DNA of 10,649 nucleotides. It comes from an uncultured bacterium (GTDB lineage Bacteria; Planctomycetota; UBA1135; GCA-002686595). Position numbers and translations under genes: made by a program. The DNA lies in assembly GCA_902826945.1 (NCBI GenBank), contig CADEGS010000066.1, forward strand, positions 1-10,649, in the 5' to 3' direction. Each line of letters starts with the position of its first letter. The first letter of the stretch is position 1. The notes beneath the pieces are model-generated. The model was not told the DNA's origin. It did not search any database and saw only the letters and a program-made list of their open reading frames with translations. This document shows, piece after piece, positions 1 to 8,830 of this stretch.

Positions 1-56
1 TAGCCGAGCCGGATGATCTCCGCGCCCGAGCGCGTCAGGACGTCGCGCGACTGCAT
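1..56 (-). CDS. Possible start of a further gene, cut by the left edge
   Basis: An ATG at 56 on the minus strand opens a frame that runs to the window edge, reading MQSRDVLTRSGAEIIRLG with the last codon cut after TA. It lies 85 bp downstream of the icd stop and in the same direction, where a next gene would be expected. The fragment has no long Ala/Pro/Arg run of the kind shadow frames show here. However, there is no clear Shine-Dalgarno sequence, and the incomplete final codon could be either Tyr or a stop. The product cannot be recognised from 18 residues. Confidence 0.3.
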   Translation of the reverse strand, partial: MQSRDVLTRSGAEIIRLG

Positions 57-129
57 CCGTCGTCGCCGGCGAGGTCCCGGCGGATCCGCGCGGCGGGCAA
101 GGGGGAAGGAGCGGGGGAGCCGGCGGCCA

Positions 130-141
130 CGGCGCGCGCCG
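130..141. repeat. 12-bp GC palindrome directly after the icd stop codon
   Basis: The sequence cggcgcgcgccg is a perfect palindrome abutting the icd TAG codon (142-144). In RNA it could form a short hairpin, but no U-run follows on the minus strand, so it is not a standard intrinsic terminator. CG-only palindromes are common by chance at this base composition. Confidence 0.3.
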
Positions 142-1446
142 CTACATGTGCGCGATCAGCGCGTCTCCGAACTCGCTGCAGCGCACCTCGCGCGCGCCGC
201 TCATCAGGCGCGCGAAGTCGTAGGTCACGACCTTGTCGGAGATCGCGCCGTCCATGCCGCGGAGGACGAGGTCGGCGGCCTCGTTCCAGCCCAGGTAGCG
301 CAGCATCATCTCGCCCGAGAGCACGAGCGAGCCCGGGTTCACCTTGTCCTGGTTCGCGTACTTGGGCGCGGTGCCGTGCGTGGCCTCGAAGATCGCGTGG
401 CCGCTCTCGTAGTTGACGTTGCCGCCGGGCGCGATGCCGATGCCGCCCACCTGGGCGGCCAGCGCGTCGGAGAGGTAGTCGCCGTTCAGGTTGAGCGTGG
501 CGATCACGTCGAACTCGTCGGGGCGCGTCAGCACCTGCTGCAGCGTGATGTCGGCGATCGCGTCCTTGACCAGGATCTTGCCGGCGGCGAGCGCGGCCTT
601 CTGCTCCTCGTCGGCGGCCTTCTCGCCCTTCGCGGCCTTCGTGCGGCCCCACTGCTCCCAGGTGTAGACGCGGTCGGCGAACTCGCGCTCGGCCAGCGCG
701 TAGCCCCAGTTGCGGAACGCGCCCTCCGTGTACTTCATGATGTTGCCCTTGTGCACGAAGGTCACGCTGCGCCGCCTCTGGTCGACGGCGTAGCGCAGCG
801 CGGCGCGCACCAGGCGCTCGGAGCCCTCGCGCGAGACGGGCTTGACGCCGATGCCCGAGGTCGCCGGGAAGCGGATCTTCTGGTACTCGGTCGGGAAGGT
901 CTGCTGGAAGAGCGCCAGGAACTTCTTCGCCGCGTCGCTGCCCTCCTGGAACTCGATGCCGGCGTAGATGTCCTCGGTGTTCTCGCGGAAGATCACCATG
1001 TCCACCTTCTCGGGCGCGCGCACGGGCGAGGGCACGCCCTGGAACCAGCGCACCGGCCGCAGGCAGACGTACAGGTCGAGGATCTGGCGCAGCGCGACGT
1101 TGAGCGAGCGGATGCCGCCGCCGACCGGCGTCGTCAGCGGCCCCTTGATCCCGACCAGGTAGTCGCGGAAGCAGGTGATCGTCTCGTCGGGCAGCCAGGT
1201 GCCGAAGCGCTCGAACGACTTCTCGCCGGCGAAGACCTCCATCCAGCACAGCCGCCGGTCGCCGCCGTAGGCCTTCTCGACCGCCGCCTCGAGCACGCGC
1301 TTCGTCGCGCGCCAGATGTCGGGCCCGGTGCCGTCGCCCTCGATGTAGGGCAGGATCGGGTTGTGCGGCACGCGCAGCGCTCCCTTCTGGAGGGAGATCT
1401 TCTGGCCGTCGGCGGGAGGGGTGATCTTGGGCGTGCTCGTGCTCAT
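142..1446 (-). CDS. icd: NADP-dependent isocitrate dehydrogenase (prokaryotic homodimeric type)
   Basis: This enzyme oxidatively decarboxylates isocitrate to 2-oxoglutarate, making NADPH, in the cytosolic TCA cycle. The 434-residue product is close to the usual length of about 416 and aligns by eye to the E. coli enzyme throughout. Substrate-loop motif [13 protein letters not shown] places Ser114 at the position of E. coli Ser113, the residue phosphorylated by AceK. Tyr161, Lys233 (in [14 protein letters not shown]), Asp295, Asp323 and Asp327 match the catalytic and metal-binding residues. [17 protein letters not shown] carries the Lys-Tyr pair (362-363) that marks NADP preference. There is a Lys/Ala-rich stretch at about 268-290. 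The ATG at 1446 gives an N-terminus in register with the family; its Shine-Dalgarno sequence is weak. The gene is co-directional with cheB, 98 nt downstream, and may have its own promoter. The family assignment is very secure. Confidence 0.97.
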   Translation of the reverse strand: MSTSTPKITPPADGQKISLQKGALRVPHNPILPYIEGDGTGPDIWRATKRVLEAAVEKAYGGDRRLCWMEVFAGEKSFERFGTWLPDETITCFRDYLVGIKGPLTTPVGGGIRSLNVALRQILDLYVCLRPVRWFQGVPSPVRAPEKVDMVIFRENTEDIYAGIEFQEGSDAAKKFLALFQQTFPTEYQKIRFPATSGIGVKPVSREGSERLVRAALRYAVDQRRRSVTFVHKGNIMKYTEGAFRNWGYALAEREFADRVYTWEQWGRTKAAKGEKAADEEQKAALAAGKILVKDAIADITLQQVLTRPDEFDVIATLNLNGDYLSDALAAQVGGIGIAPGGNVNYESGHAIFEATHGTAPKYANQDKVNPGSLVLSGEMMLRYLGWNEAADLVLRGMDGAISDKVVTYDFARLMSGAREVRCSEFGDALIAHM

Positions 1447-1486
1447 GGCGGATGGGGAGGGAGCGTGCGGGCCTCTGGAGGCGCAC

Positions 1487-1492
1487 AGGATA
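1487..1492 (-). promoter_or_regulatory. Weak -10-like hexamer upstream of icd
   Basis: On the minus strand the cheB-icd gap contains TATCCT, about 40 nt before the icd ATG. It stands out against an otherwise GC-only background and could be a -10 element for a separate icd promoter. The expected -35 position reads GCGACG, unlike TTGACA, so support is weak and icd may depend on read-through from the che genes. Confidence 0.2.
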
Positions 1493-1502
1493 CTGCGCCG
1501 CG

Positions 1503-1516
1503 CGCGACGCGTCGCG
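1503..1516. repeat. 14-bp perfect palindrome in the cheB-icd gap
   Basis: cgcgacgcgtcgcg reads identically on both strands. It lies in the 98-bp gap between cheB and icd, just upstream of the -10-like hexamer. A second weak inverted repeat, ggacg at 1525-1529 with cgtcc at 1540-1544, lies directly after the cheB stop. Together they could be an operator or a transcript-end structure, but no U-tract is present and chance is plausible in this GC-rich DNA. Confidence 0.3.
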
Positions 1517-1544
1517 GGGGAGCCGGACGCCGGCCGCGCCGTCC

Positions 1545-3461
<1,917 letters not shown>

Positions 3462-3465
<4 letters not shown>

Positions 3466-4331
3466 GCGGAGGTCCTCGCGGCGGGCGCGCTCATCGCGTC
3501 CGCGGTCTCGCGCACGGCCAGCCAGGTCTCGGCGATCAGGCGCTCGCTGCGCGCGCGGGTGATGTCGAGGCCGGTGCGCACGTGCTCGCTCAGCCGGTAC
3601 TGGAGCCCGTCGCTGCCCACGCCGAGGCCGGCCCACAGGCAGATGAGGTCGCTGGCGTGCACGACGTCGAAGAGCACGTCGTGCTCGGGCGCGCGCTCGG
3701 GCGGCCGGTGGTGGACGGCGATGGCCTGCGCCATGCGCTCGGGCAGGCCCCACACGCGGGCCAGCGCGGCGCCGACCTCGGCGTGGTCGAAGCCGAAGGT
3801 CGCGCGCTCGGCCGCGTCGAAGGGCACGTCGGGCCCGAGGTGCGCCGCCACCAGGGCGGTGTACGCGCGGCCGTGCTGGACGTCGAACACGAGCTTCCCG
3901 ACGTCGCGCAGGAGCGAGCACAGGAAGCACAGGTCGGGGCTCTCGAGCTCCAGCTCGCGCGCGAGCTTCTCGGCCGCGATCGCGCCGCCCAGCGCGCCCA
4001 GCCACAGCTCGCCGCGCTGCAGCTCGTAGGCCGCGCCGGCCTCGGCGAAGAGGTCGGCCGTCCTCTGCTGCAGCACGATGCGCGCCAGCGTCGAGCGTCC
4101 CAGCCGCGTGATCGCCTCGCGCAGCGTGAACGTGCGCCCCGCGCGCCCGTAGAGCGCGGAGTTCGCCACGCGCAGGATCGAGAGCGAGAGCGCCTGGTCG
4201 GAGGCCGCCACCTGCTCGATCTCGTCGGGCGTGGCCTGGCCGCCCTGCAGCAGGCTCAGCAGGCGCACGACCGCCTGGGAGAGCGCCGGCAGGTTCCGGA
4301 CGCTCGCGACGAAGGCGTTCACGTCGGCCAT
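3462..4331 (-). CDS. HDOD-domain protein in the che operon, with degenerate HD site
   Basis: The 289-residue protein matches the HDOD family, which is related to HD phosphohydrolases but usually lacks their metal site and acts in signalling. Visible marks are NLPALSQAVVRLLSLL (13-28), DQALSLSILRVANSALYG (45-62), the helix TFTLREAITRLG (67-78), and CSLLRDVGKLVFD (138-150), which corresponds to the usual LLHDIGKL. The HD histidine is replaced by Arg142, and the usual histidine after the conserved Trp110 appears to be Gly112. Asp143, His183 and His207-His208 remain. A metal-dependent phosphodiesterase role is therefore unlikely. No signal peptide, membrane segment or added receiver or EAL domain is present. 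The ATG at 4331 lies inside the cheD end (13-nt overlap); the stop overlaps the cheY-type start. Coupling to cheD and the regulator suggests a role in the same pathway, possibly as a CheY-P target or kinase modulator. The exact function is unknown. Confidence 0.92.
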
Positions 4332-4834
4332 AGGACGCGCTGCTCTCCCTGGGAGCGGATGGTCACCGAGCCGTCGAGGAGCGACAGGGTGAGGGTGCGG
4401 CTGACGGCCCCGCCGGTCTCGTCGGCGGAGAGGAGGATGCCGTTCTTCCAGAACAGCTTGCGCAGCAGCGTGCGGTTGCGCGAGCCGATCTTGAAGTGAC
4501 CGTTCTCGCCCAGCACCTCGGCGCCGCCGGCCGCGCACACGACCAGGCGCTCCTTGCGCGCGCCCAGGTCGTACGCGCCGCGGAACAGCGCCGGCACGCC
4601 GGTGTCGCCGAACATCGAGGGGTTGGCGTCGGCCTTCTTGTCGTTCCTCTCGGACGTCGGCAGCATGAAGTGCAGCATGCCGCCCACGCGCGACACCGGG
4701 TCGTACAGCGTCACGCCGATGCACGAGCCGAGCGCGTAGGTGACGATCGAGCCGGCCGGGTCGCTCGAGAGCGCCATGTCGGCCACCCCGACCACGATCT
4801 GGGCCTTCCCGTCGGCGCGCGCGCGGCTCTTCAC
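4319..4834 (-). CDS. cheD: CheD: receptor glutamine deamidase
   Basis: CheD converts specific receptor glutamines to glutamate, preparing methylation sites, and in some bacteria binds CheC to tune adaptation. The protein has 171 residues, typical for the family. Catalytic residues are visible: Cys38 in YALGSCIGVTLYD, His55 in GGMLHFMLP, and Thr32. Their spacing (6 and 17 residues from the Cys) is that of Thermotoga maritima CheD (Thr21, Cys27, His44). Other family marks are NPSMFGDTGVPALF (71-84), AAGGAEVLG (101-109), FKIGSRN (114-120) and the C-terminal GGAVSRTLTL (141-150). The start is a GTG at 4834, chosen because it places the family's VGVADM segment 15 residues in and is preceded by AGGAG with 7-nt spacing. 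The gene sits 19 nt after cheR and overlaps the HDOD gene by 13 nt. Here the possible CheC-type partner is the single-motif cheX-like protein. Confidence 0.96.
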   Translation of the reverse strand: MKSRARADGKAQIVVGVADMALSSDPAGSIVTYALGSCIGVTLYDPVSRVGGMLHFMLPTSERNDKKADANPSMFGDTGVPALFRGAYDLGARKERLVVCAAGGAEVLGENGHFKIGSRNRTLLRKLFWKNGILLSADETGGAVSRTLTLSLLDGSVTIRSQGEQRVLWPT

Positions 4835-4841
4835 GGTCTTT

Positions 4842-4846
4842 CTCCT
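4842..4846 (-). promoter_or_regulatory. Strong ribosome binding site for the GTG-initiated cheD
   Basis: On the minus strand AGGAG lies 7 nt before the GTG at 4834, in the 19-nt cheR-cheD gap. It is one of the best Shine-Dalgarno matches in the window and decides the non-ATG start of cheD. Confidence 0.7.
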
Positions 4847-4853
4847 GCGCGGC

Positions 4854-5666
4854 TCATGCCTTGCGGTAGACCGAGGCCTGCACGGGCGCGAAGGGGACGT
4901 CCAGCCCGGCCAGCGTCTCGGCGCTGCCGACGGCCAGCAGGCCGTCGGGGACGAGCAGGCGGTGGAAGCGCCGGACGAGCTTCTCGCGCGTCGGGGTGTC
5001 GAAGTAGATCATCACGTTGCGGCAGAAGATGGCGTCGAACGTCCCGCGGAAGGGCCAGTCGGCCGTCAGGTTGAGGCGCGCGATGCGCACGAGCCCGCGC
5101 GCGCGCGGCGCGACGAGGCAGTGCTCGCCGTCCACGTCCACGAAGCCCGCGTCCGCGTACTCGGGCGGAACCTCCTGGGCGACCTTCTGGCGCGGGTACT
5201 GCGCGCGTCGCGCCGCCTGCACGGCCCAGGTCGAGAGGTCGGTCCCCAGGATGCGGACGTCGCGCTTCTCGATGTCCGGCACGTGCCTCAGCGCGTGCAG
5301 CGCGAGCGAGTAGGGCTCCTGGCCGGTCGAGCAGGCCGCCGACCACAGGCGCAGCTTCGGCCGGGCGGAGGGGCTCGTCCCCGCCAGCGGCGCGTACAGC
5401 TCGCGCGCCAGGCAGTCGAAGTGCGAGCGGTCGCGGAAGAAGCTCGTGACGTTCGTCGACAGGATGTCGAAGAACGCCAGCATGTCCTCCTCGCTCGGCT
5501 CGTTCTCGAGCCGCTGCAGGTACTCCTCGATCGAGTCGAAGGCCGTGTGGCGCAGGAAGGACGAGAGCCGGCTCGAGACGAGCGGCACCTTGCGCTCGGT
5601 GAGGTGCAGCCCCCAGTGCTCCTGCGCCAGGGCGGCGATGCGTCGGAACTGGCCGGCGGCGAGCAT
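4854..5666 (-). CDS. cheR: CheR: chemotaxis protein-glutamate O-methyltransferase
   Basis: CheR methylates receptor glutamates using S-adenosylmethionine, opposing CheB. The 270-residue product has the full family layout. The N-terminal helical domain (about 5-65) begins QFRRIAALAQEHWGLHL and leads to the conserved STNVTSFFRD (70-79). The Rossmann-fold SAM-binding domain contains LWSAACSTGQEPYSLAL (107-123), GTDLSTWAV (141-149) and FDAIFCRNVMIYFD (210-223), followed by LVPDGLLAVGSAETL (237-251). The ATG at 5666 is the only sensible start: the frame upstream is Ala/Arg-rich shadow without a usable start codon. No obvious Shine-Dalgarno precedes it, and it is 101 nt after the receptor stop, the largest gap within the che block. 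Whether its beta-subdomain can bind a receptor tail peptide cannot be decided by eye. Confidence 0.96.
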   Translation of the reverse strand: MLAAGQFRRIAALAQEHWGLHLTERKVPLVSSRLSSFLRHTAFDSIEEYLQRLENEPSEEDMLAFFDILSTNVTSFFRDRSHFDCLARELYAPLAGTSPSARPKLRLWSAACSTGQEPYSLALHALRHVPDIEKRDVRILGTDLSTWAVQAARRAQYPRQKVAQEVPPEYADAGFVDVDGEHCLVAPRARGLVRIARLNLTADWPFRGTFDAIFCRNVMIYFDTPTREKLVRRFHRLLVPDGLLAVGSAETLAGLDVPFAPVQASVYRKA

Positions 5667-5683
5667 GGCGTCGCATCGGGTGG

Positions 5684-5697
5684 CCGCGCTAGCGCGG
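5684..5697. repeat. 14-bp perfect palindrome in the mcp-cheR gap
   Basis: ccgcgctagcgcgg is a perfect palindrome lying 17 nt upstream of the cheR start. Its position near where a ribosome binding site would be expected could affect cheR translation, or it may be chance in GC-rich DNA. No U-tract follows. Confidence 0.35.
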
Positions 5698-5714
5698 GGC
5701 GCGGCGGCGGGGCT

Positions 5715-5730
5715 CCGGCGCGCGCGCCGG
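5715..5730. repeat. 16-bp perfect palindrome in the mcp-cheR gap
   Basis: ccggcgcgcgcgccgg is a perfect 16-bp palindrome near the middle of the 101-bp gap between the receptor gene and cheR. With the 14-bp palindrome at 5684-5697 it makes two potential hairpins in a row in the only sizeable gap of the che block. It could attenuate or process the transcript between the core signalling genes and the adaptation genes. There is no U-run, so a classical terminator is not supported. Confidence 0.35.
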
Positions 5731-5767
5731 CCTCGGGAGGAGGAGGGAGAGGGCCATCGCTCGCGCC

Positions 5768-8236
5768 TCAGAACTCGGCCAGGGCGGCCTCTTCCTCGTC
5801 GGTGAGCGGGAACCCGGCCGCGGGAGCGCTCAGCAGCGCGGCCGCGGCCTTCTGCTTCGTCAGCGAGCCCTGGGGCGCGCGCGGCTCGGCCGGCAGCGCC
5901 GCCTTGGGCGCGGGAGCGGCCGGCTTCGCGGGCGTCCTCTTCTGCGCCGCGCGGGCGGGAGGCGTGCGCGCGCGACCGTGCGCCGCGCCGTCGGTCTTGA
6001 ACTGCCGCAGGAGCGCGTAGAGCGCCGCCACCTGCGACGCGGTCTCCTCGGCGTTGGCCGCCAGCTCCTCGTAGTTGCTCGTGCTCTGCTGCGTCACCTT
6101 GTCGAGCTGGCTGATGCCGGCGTTGATCTGCGCGATGCCGCGCGCCTGCTCGTCGGAGGCGGACGCGATCTCGGCCAGGAGCGTGTTCACGCGATTGGTC
6201 GAGGTGGCGATCTCGTCGAGCACCTGGCCCACGCGTCCGGCGACCTCGACGCCGAAGTCGGCGCGGCGCGTCGCCTCCTCGATCATGGTGGACGTGCTGC
6301 GCGCCGCCTCGGCCGAGCGCTGCGCCAGGCTGCGCACCTCCTCGGCCACGACGGCGAAGCCCTTGCCCGCCTCGCCGGCGCGCGCCGCCTCGACGGCCGC
6401 GTTCAGCGCCAGCAGGTTCGTCTGGAACGCGATCTCGTCGATCACGCGGATGATCTTCGCGATCTCGGAGGAGGACTGCTTGATCTGCCCCATGGCGCGG
6501 GACATCTGCTGCATCTCCTCCTGGCCCTTGTCCGCCGAGCGCTTGGAGGCCTCGGACATGGCGCTCGCCTGCCGGGCGTTCTCGGCGTTCTGCTGCGTGG
6601 CGGAGGTCGTCTCCTCGATCGAGGCGCTGATCTCCTCCAGGTTCGCCGACTGCTTGCTGGCGCCCTCGGCCAGCGACTGGCTGGCCGACGAGATCTGCGC
6701 CGCGCCGACGTCGATCTCCTTCGTCGCCGACTGCACCTCGACCATCGCGCTGCCGATCTTCTGCACGAACTCGTTGCACAGCGCGGCCACGCGCCCGAGC
6801 TCGTCGAGCCGGGCGGCGTCGAGCTGGGCCGTCAGGTCGCCGCACGACACGCTCTTCAGCGCCGACTCCAGGCGCGGCAGCGGGCCGGTCACGTTGCGCG
6901 AGATCATCCAGGCCATGACCGCGGCCAGCAGCGCCAGCGCGCCGCCCAGCCCGGCCGCCTCGGCGCGCGCCTCGCGCGCCGTGGCCGTGGCGCGCGCGTC
7001 GATGTCGGCGCGCCAGGCGGCGATCGCGACGCCGAGCTCGCGCGTCAGCCCCTCGATCTCGCCGTCCACGTCCGACAGCCCGCCCTGCGCGAGCCCCTGC
7101 AGGCTCGTGGAGAGCTCGAGCAGGCGCCCGACGCCGAGGGCCCAGAAGCTCGCGGCGTCGCCGGCCTCGGCCGCGCGCTGCGCCCGTCCTCCCGCGAGGC
7201 GTCCGGCGAGCGTGGTGACCGTCGTCGCCGCCTGGCGGGCGAGGTCCAGCGCCTCGCTCCCCTCCTCCGTGGAGAAGCCGTGCAGGTAGCGCTCGACGGC
7301 CAGGCGCGCGGTCTGGAGCTCCTCCGCCGCGCGCGCCGCGGCGAGCGTGTCGGCCGCGTCGCCGCGGACCTCGAGCGCCGCGACCGTGTCGCGCAGCAGG
7401 GAGGCCGCGCGCTCCGCGGCGGGGGCGAGCTGGCTCCGCACGAGCGCCGCGCGCTCGTCGACCAGGGCGACCACGTCTCCGGCCGCGCGCTCGTAGCCGT
7501 CGAGGCGCTCGCCGATGCGCTGCAGGAGCTGGCGCTGGGCCGCGTCGGCCACGTGCTCCGCGGCCAGCGCGCGGCGCGCGTCGAAGGTCGCCAGCCAGTC
7601 GTTGTAGGTCCCGACGTCGGCGTCGTCCTCCGTGACGAGGAAGTCGCGCAGCGCCATGCGGGCCGCCAGCAGGTCGGCGCGCATGCCCTCGACCGTGGCC
7701 GAGGTGAAGGCCATCTGCTGCAGCTCGGCCTGCGCGTCGCCGAGCTCCGAGGAGCCGCGCACCGCGAAGGCGGCCACCGTCAGGATGCCGACGGCGAGGA
7801 CGCCGAAGGAGCCGACGAGCTTGGCCGAGATCGTCGCCGCGCGCGCGCTCGAGCCGTCGGGACGGCGCACGCTCGACAGGCGCACGACCGCGCCCGAGGT
7901 GACCAGCAGGGCCAGCGCGCCCGCGCCGAGGAAGGCCCAGAAGAGGGATCCGGCGTCGGTCTGCTGCGGCGCGAGGCGCGTCAGGTCGTGCGCGCGTCCG
8001 GCGGCGGCGCCGAGCGTGCGCGTCGGCCCGCGCTCGAGGCCCGGGGCGACCCATCCGCCGGCGCCGGCGACCGTCGCGGGCTCGGCGGCGGTCGGCGATG
8101 CCTGCCCGGCGGACGCCGGCGCGGGCGGCGGGAGCGCGGCCTCGAGCGCCGCGGGCGCGGCGTCGTCGCCCGACTGGAGCCGCGGGGTCGCGGGGGCGAG
8201 GGCGAGCAGGAGGAGGGCGATCGGATGGTGGATCAT
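5768..8236 (-). CDS. Methyl-accepting chemotaxis protein with extended N-terminus
   Basis: This 822-residue transmembrane receptor signals to CheA-CheW. Order of parts: hydrophobic signal-like segment (5-18); Ala/Pro-rich low-complexity stretch (24-90); membrane segment about 97-118; short basic loop (119-136); membrane segment about 137-159; predicted helical extracytoplasmic region of about 268 residues (160-427); membrane segment about 428-446; HAMP (about 447-497); cytoplasmic coiled-coil. The signalling tip is at about 597-645, with the core [20 protein letters not shown] (598-617) and [17 protein letters not shown]. Likely methylation sites are the Gln548-Gln549 pair in SATQQNA, which would need deamidation by CheD or CheB, and nearby Glu541-Glu542; Glu723-724 and Glu730-731 lie on the return helix. 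A flexible Ala/Pro/Lys tail (749-805) ends in an acidic peptide and terminal Phe. The ATG at 8236 is 31 nt after cheW and has no good Shine-Dalgarno. The ligand is unknown. Confidence 0.96.
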   Translation of the reverse strand: MIHHPIALLLLALAPATPRLQSGDDAAPAALEAALPPPAPASAGQASPTAAEPATVAGAGGWVAPGLERGPTRTLGAAAGRAHDLTRLAPQQTDAGSLFWAFLGAGALALLVTSGAVVRLSSVRRPDGSSARAATISAKLVGSFGVLAVGILTVAAFAVRGSSELGDAQAELQQMAFTSATVEGMRADLLAARMALRDFLVTEDDADVGTYNDWLATFDARRALAAEHVADAAQRQLLQRIGERLDGYERAAGDVVALVDERAALVRSQLAPAAERAASLLRDTVAALEVRGDAADTLAAARAAEELQTARLAVERYLHGFSTEEGSEALDLARQAATTVTTLAGRLAGGRAQRAAEAGDAASFWALGVGRLLELSTSLQGLAQGGLSDVDGEIEGLTRELGVAIAAWRADIDARATATAREARAEAAGLGGALALLAAVMAWMISRNVTGPLPRLESALKSVSCGDLTAQLDAARLDELGRVAALCNEFVQKIGSAMVEVQSATKEIDVGAAQISSASQSLAEGASKQSANLEEISASIEETTSATQQNAENARQASAMSEASKRSADKGQEEMQQMSRAMGQIKQSSSEIAKIIRVIDEIAFQTNLLALNAAVEAARAGEAGKGFAVVAEEVRSLAQRSAEAARSTSTMIEEATRRADFGVEVAGRVGQVLDEIATSTNRVNTLLAEIASASDEQARGIAQINAGISQLDKVTQQSTSNYEELAANAEETASQVAALYALLRQFKTDGAAHGRARTPPARAAQKRTPAKPAAPAPKAALPAEPRAPQGSLTKQKAAAALLSAPAAGFPLTDEEEAALAEF

Positions 8237-8267
8237 GGCGGGTGGTTCGTCGCTCGTGTGCTCGGGA

Positions 8268-8807
8268 TCAGTGGCCGCCGGCGCTCGCCGCGTGCTCCTC
8301 GAGCGCGACGCGCTCGAGTCCGGGCACGGCCCCGACCGAGTCGATGTCGAGCAGGATCACGACGCGGTCCTTCACCTTGCCCATGCCGGTGACGTGGGAG
8401 AGCGGGATGGCGCTGCCGAAGGTCGGCGGCGGCTCGATGCTCTCGCGGCTGATGTCGAGCACCTCGCGCACGGAGTCGACGATCACGCCGAGCTGGAAGG
8501 CCGTCGCGCCCAGCGAGACCTCGACCACGACGACGCAGGTCTCCTGCGTGCGCGCCACCGAGGGCATGCCGAACTTCGAGCGCAGCTCGATGACCGGGAT
8601 GATCTTGCCGCGCAGGTTGATGACGCCCTTGACGAACTCCGGCATCTGCGGGAGCGGGGTGACGTCGATCATCCCGATGATCTCGCGCACGACGAGGATC
8701 GGCAGGCCGTACTCCTCCTTGCCGAGGCAGAAGGTGAGGAACTTGGCGTGCGTCGGCGCGTCGTCCGTGCGCGTCAGGGCGGTCTCGCGGGTCGTCGTCG
8801 TGCTCAT
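8268..8807 (-). CDS. cheW: CheW: kinase-receptor coupling protein
   Basis: CheW links receptors to CheA in the chemosensory array at the inner membrane. The protein has 179 residues, with a single CheW-like domain over about 20-165. Recognisable segments are [16 protein letters not shown] (22-37), [20 protein letters not shown] (40-59), the signature [18 protein letters not shown] (59-76), and [13 protein letters not shown] (108-120). The arginine in NLRG (Arg66), important for receptor contact in the family, is present. A short Thr-rich N-terminal stretch and an Ala/Gly/His C-terminal tail flank the domain. The ATG at 8807 lies 23 nt after the cheA stop, with only a weak purine stretch (AAGAGA) upstream. 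The longer open frame upstream is a shadow of cheA. Its position between cheA and the receptor gene is the usual arrangement. Confidence 0.97.
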   Translation of the reverse strand: MSTTTTRETALTRTDDAPTHAKFLTFCLGKEEYGLPILVVREIIGMIDVTPLPQMPEFVKGVINLRGKIIPVIELRSKFGMPSVARTQETCVVVVEVSLGATAFQLGVIVDSVREVLDISRESIEPPPTFGSAIPLSHVTGMGKVKDRVVILLDIDSVGAVPGLERVALEEHAASAGGH

Positions 8808-8830
8808 GGTTCGTACGGCTGTCTCTTGGA

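Noticed and set aside
1525..1544. Inverted repeat ggacg/cgtcc after cheB as an intrinsic terminator
   Set aside because: The stem is only five pairs and no U-run follows on the transcribed strand. It cannot be called a terminator.
5689..5757. 22-codon ORF (MALSLLLPRP...) on the minus strand in the mcp-cheR gap
   Set aside because: It starts 10 nt after the receptor stop and might be a leader peptide, but it has no good ribosome binding site, is Arg/Pro-rich in its second half and overlaps the palindromes. There is not enough support to call a gene.
4854..8054. Minus-strand frame of over 1000 codons running from the receptor gene into cheR
   Set aside because: Only its last 270 codons (4854-5666) are real CheR. 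The upstream part is an out-of-frame shadow of the receptor gene, rich in Arg, Gly and Ala, and gives no recognisable domain, so this is not a fusion protein.
5978..8392. Plus-strand frame of 804 codons opposite the receptor gene
   Set aside because: The composition is Arg/Ala/Leu/Gly-rich with no motif. The opposite strand carries a clear receptor with HAMP and signalling tip.
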